5,534 bases of DNA from contig JAUWPC010000231.1 of assembly GCA_030611815.1 (NCBI GenBank), forward strand, positions 1 through 5,534, written 5' to 3'. The notes below the pieces were generated by a model, which worked only from the letters and a program-made list of their open reading frames with translations, searched no databases and was not told where the DNA came from. The translations under genes were made by a program, and so were the position numbers. Origin of the DNA: Desulfobacteraceae bacterium (lineage in GTDB: Bacteria; Desulfobacterota; DSM-4660; Desulfatiglandales; Desulfatiglandaceae). How positions within the stretch are numbered: the first letter of the stretch is position 1; the number at the start of each line of letters is the position of its first letter. Shown here piece after piece: positions 5,378 through 5,534 of this stretch.

Positions 5378-5534
5378 CTATTGACATCTCTTTCCGATTC
5401 TCCCATCCTGAAGAAAATTTACACAGGCCCCCACGGCCATGGCAAGACCCCTCACAATAGAATACCCGAGGAAATCCCCGATCTGACGCTCCTGAAAAGG
5501 CCTATAAAAATTGAAACCATCATTGACACTGTTG
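5378..5534 (-). CDS. Possible C-terminus of an unidentified protein entering from the right edge
   Basis: The minus strand is open from the right edge to TAG at 5378-5380, about 51 codons. It includes FNFYRPFQERQIGDFLGYS and ends NFLQDGRIGKRCQ. About 36% of its codons begin with G, against about 20% for the plus-strand frame occupying the same triplets, so base use favours the minus strand as coding. I do not recognise the family; the middle is moderately hydrophobic. The start would lie outside the window. It conflicts with the transposase-like start at 5439 on the other strand, so at most one reading is functional. Confidence 0.35.
   Translation of the reverse strand, partial: NSVNDGFNFYRPFQERQIGDFLGYSIVRGLAMAVGACVNFLQDGRIGKRCQ
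5439..5486 (+). pseudogene. Truncated N-terminus resembling a REP-associated tyrosine transposase (RAYT)
   Basis: The plus strand encodes MARPLTIEYP from ATG 5439, matching nine of ten residues of the start typical of RAYT/IS200-like Y1 transposases (MARPLRIEYPGA..YHV..RGN). After this the frame diverges at once (RKSPI) and stops at TGA 5484-5486; the expected YHV..RGN motif and HUH signature are absent. If real, only about 30 bases of the gene remain, joined to unrelated sequence. The alternative is that the match is fortuitous and the antisense frame 5378-5534 is the true gene. Confidence 0.35.

Larger units (their letters stand above)
4367..5534. other. Gene-poor mosaic region with repeats and remnants
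   Basis: No long open frame with a good ribosome binding site or known domain was found on either strand here. The stretch contains the direct repeats, hairpins and fragments listed separately, plus 7-bp tandem GCATATT (5191-5204). Composition shifts abruptly from AT-rich (4380-4440) to GC-rich (4730-4800) and back to AT-rich (4880-5380), as expected from decayed insertions. A short minus-strand frame at 5069-5194 (41 aa) has no ribosome binding site and is not called. Confidence 0.6.

Overview
The window reads as a stretch of bacterial chromosome. Three genes lie on the minus strand in the transcriptional order nucleotidyltransferase (3452-4366), glmS (1428-3254), glnA (1-1088, running off the left edge). 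About 1.2 kb of poorly coding, repeat- and remnant-rich DNA follows to the right edge. The host is probably Gram-negative: glnA has a near-consensus sigma-54 promoter, and mixed GC content with dispersed palindromes and traces of IS200/IS605- or RAYT-type elements would fit Desulfobacterota (former Deltaproteobacteria) or a neighbouring phylum. That placement is an inference, because no rRNA or lineage marker is present.

Left part (1-1427). glnA encodes a type I glutamine synthetase of the alpha subtype. It carries the Arg62 feedback-inhibition residue known from Bacillus subtilis and lacks the insertion found in beta enzymes. Its ~340-bp upstream region holds a strong ribosome binding site, a -24/-12 sigma-54 site, a possible upstream sigma-70 promoter and an 11-bp inverted repeat at about the distance expected for an enhancer-type activator site. 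A four-unit heptamer tandem repeat sits just after the glmS stop.

Middle (1428-4366). glmS is complete and canonical: 608 aa, Cys2 nucleophile, two SIS domains. The 197-bp gap upstream of it contains two overlapping perfect palindromes and a candidate promoter, and no recognisable glmS ribozyme. The next gene encodes a 304-aa GT-A-fold nucleotidyltransferase. It is visibly AT-richer than glmS, lacks the GlmU acetyltransferase domain, and has an unusually long stretch inside its nucleotide-binding signature. A 13-bp direct repeat lies at its start codon and again in front of glmS, so the gene may be a later insertion.

Right part (4367-5534). No convincing intact gene was found. It holds a 15-bp direct repeat, a REP-like hairpin, several other inverted repeats, a segment resembling an IS605-type right end, a 51-aa ORF faintly like a BON domain, and at the right edge either the first ten codons of a REP-associated tyrosine transposase or, antisense to it, the C-terminus of an unidentified protein.

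Functionally, glnA and glmS are linked by glutamine: GlnA makes it, and GlmS uses its amide nitrogen to make glucosamine-6-phosphate for the cell envelope. The nucleotidyltransferase may work in sugar-nucleotide synthesis next to GlmS, but its substrate cannot be read from the sequence. No convincing novel system is visible. The most interesting items are the glnA control region, the unusual nucleotidyltransferase and its flanking repeats, and the mosaic right end.
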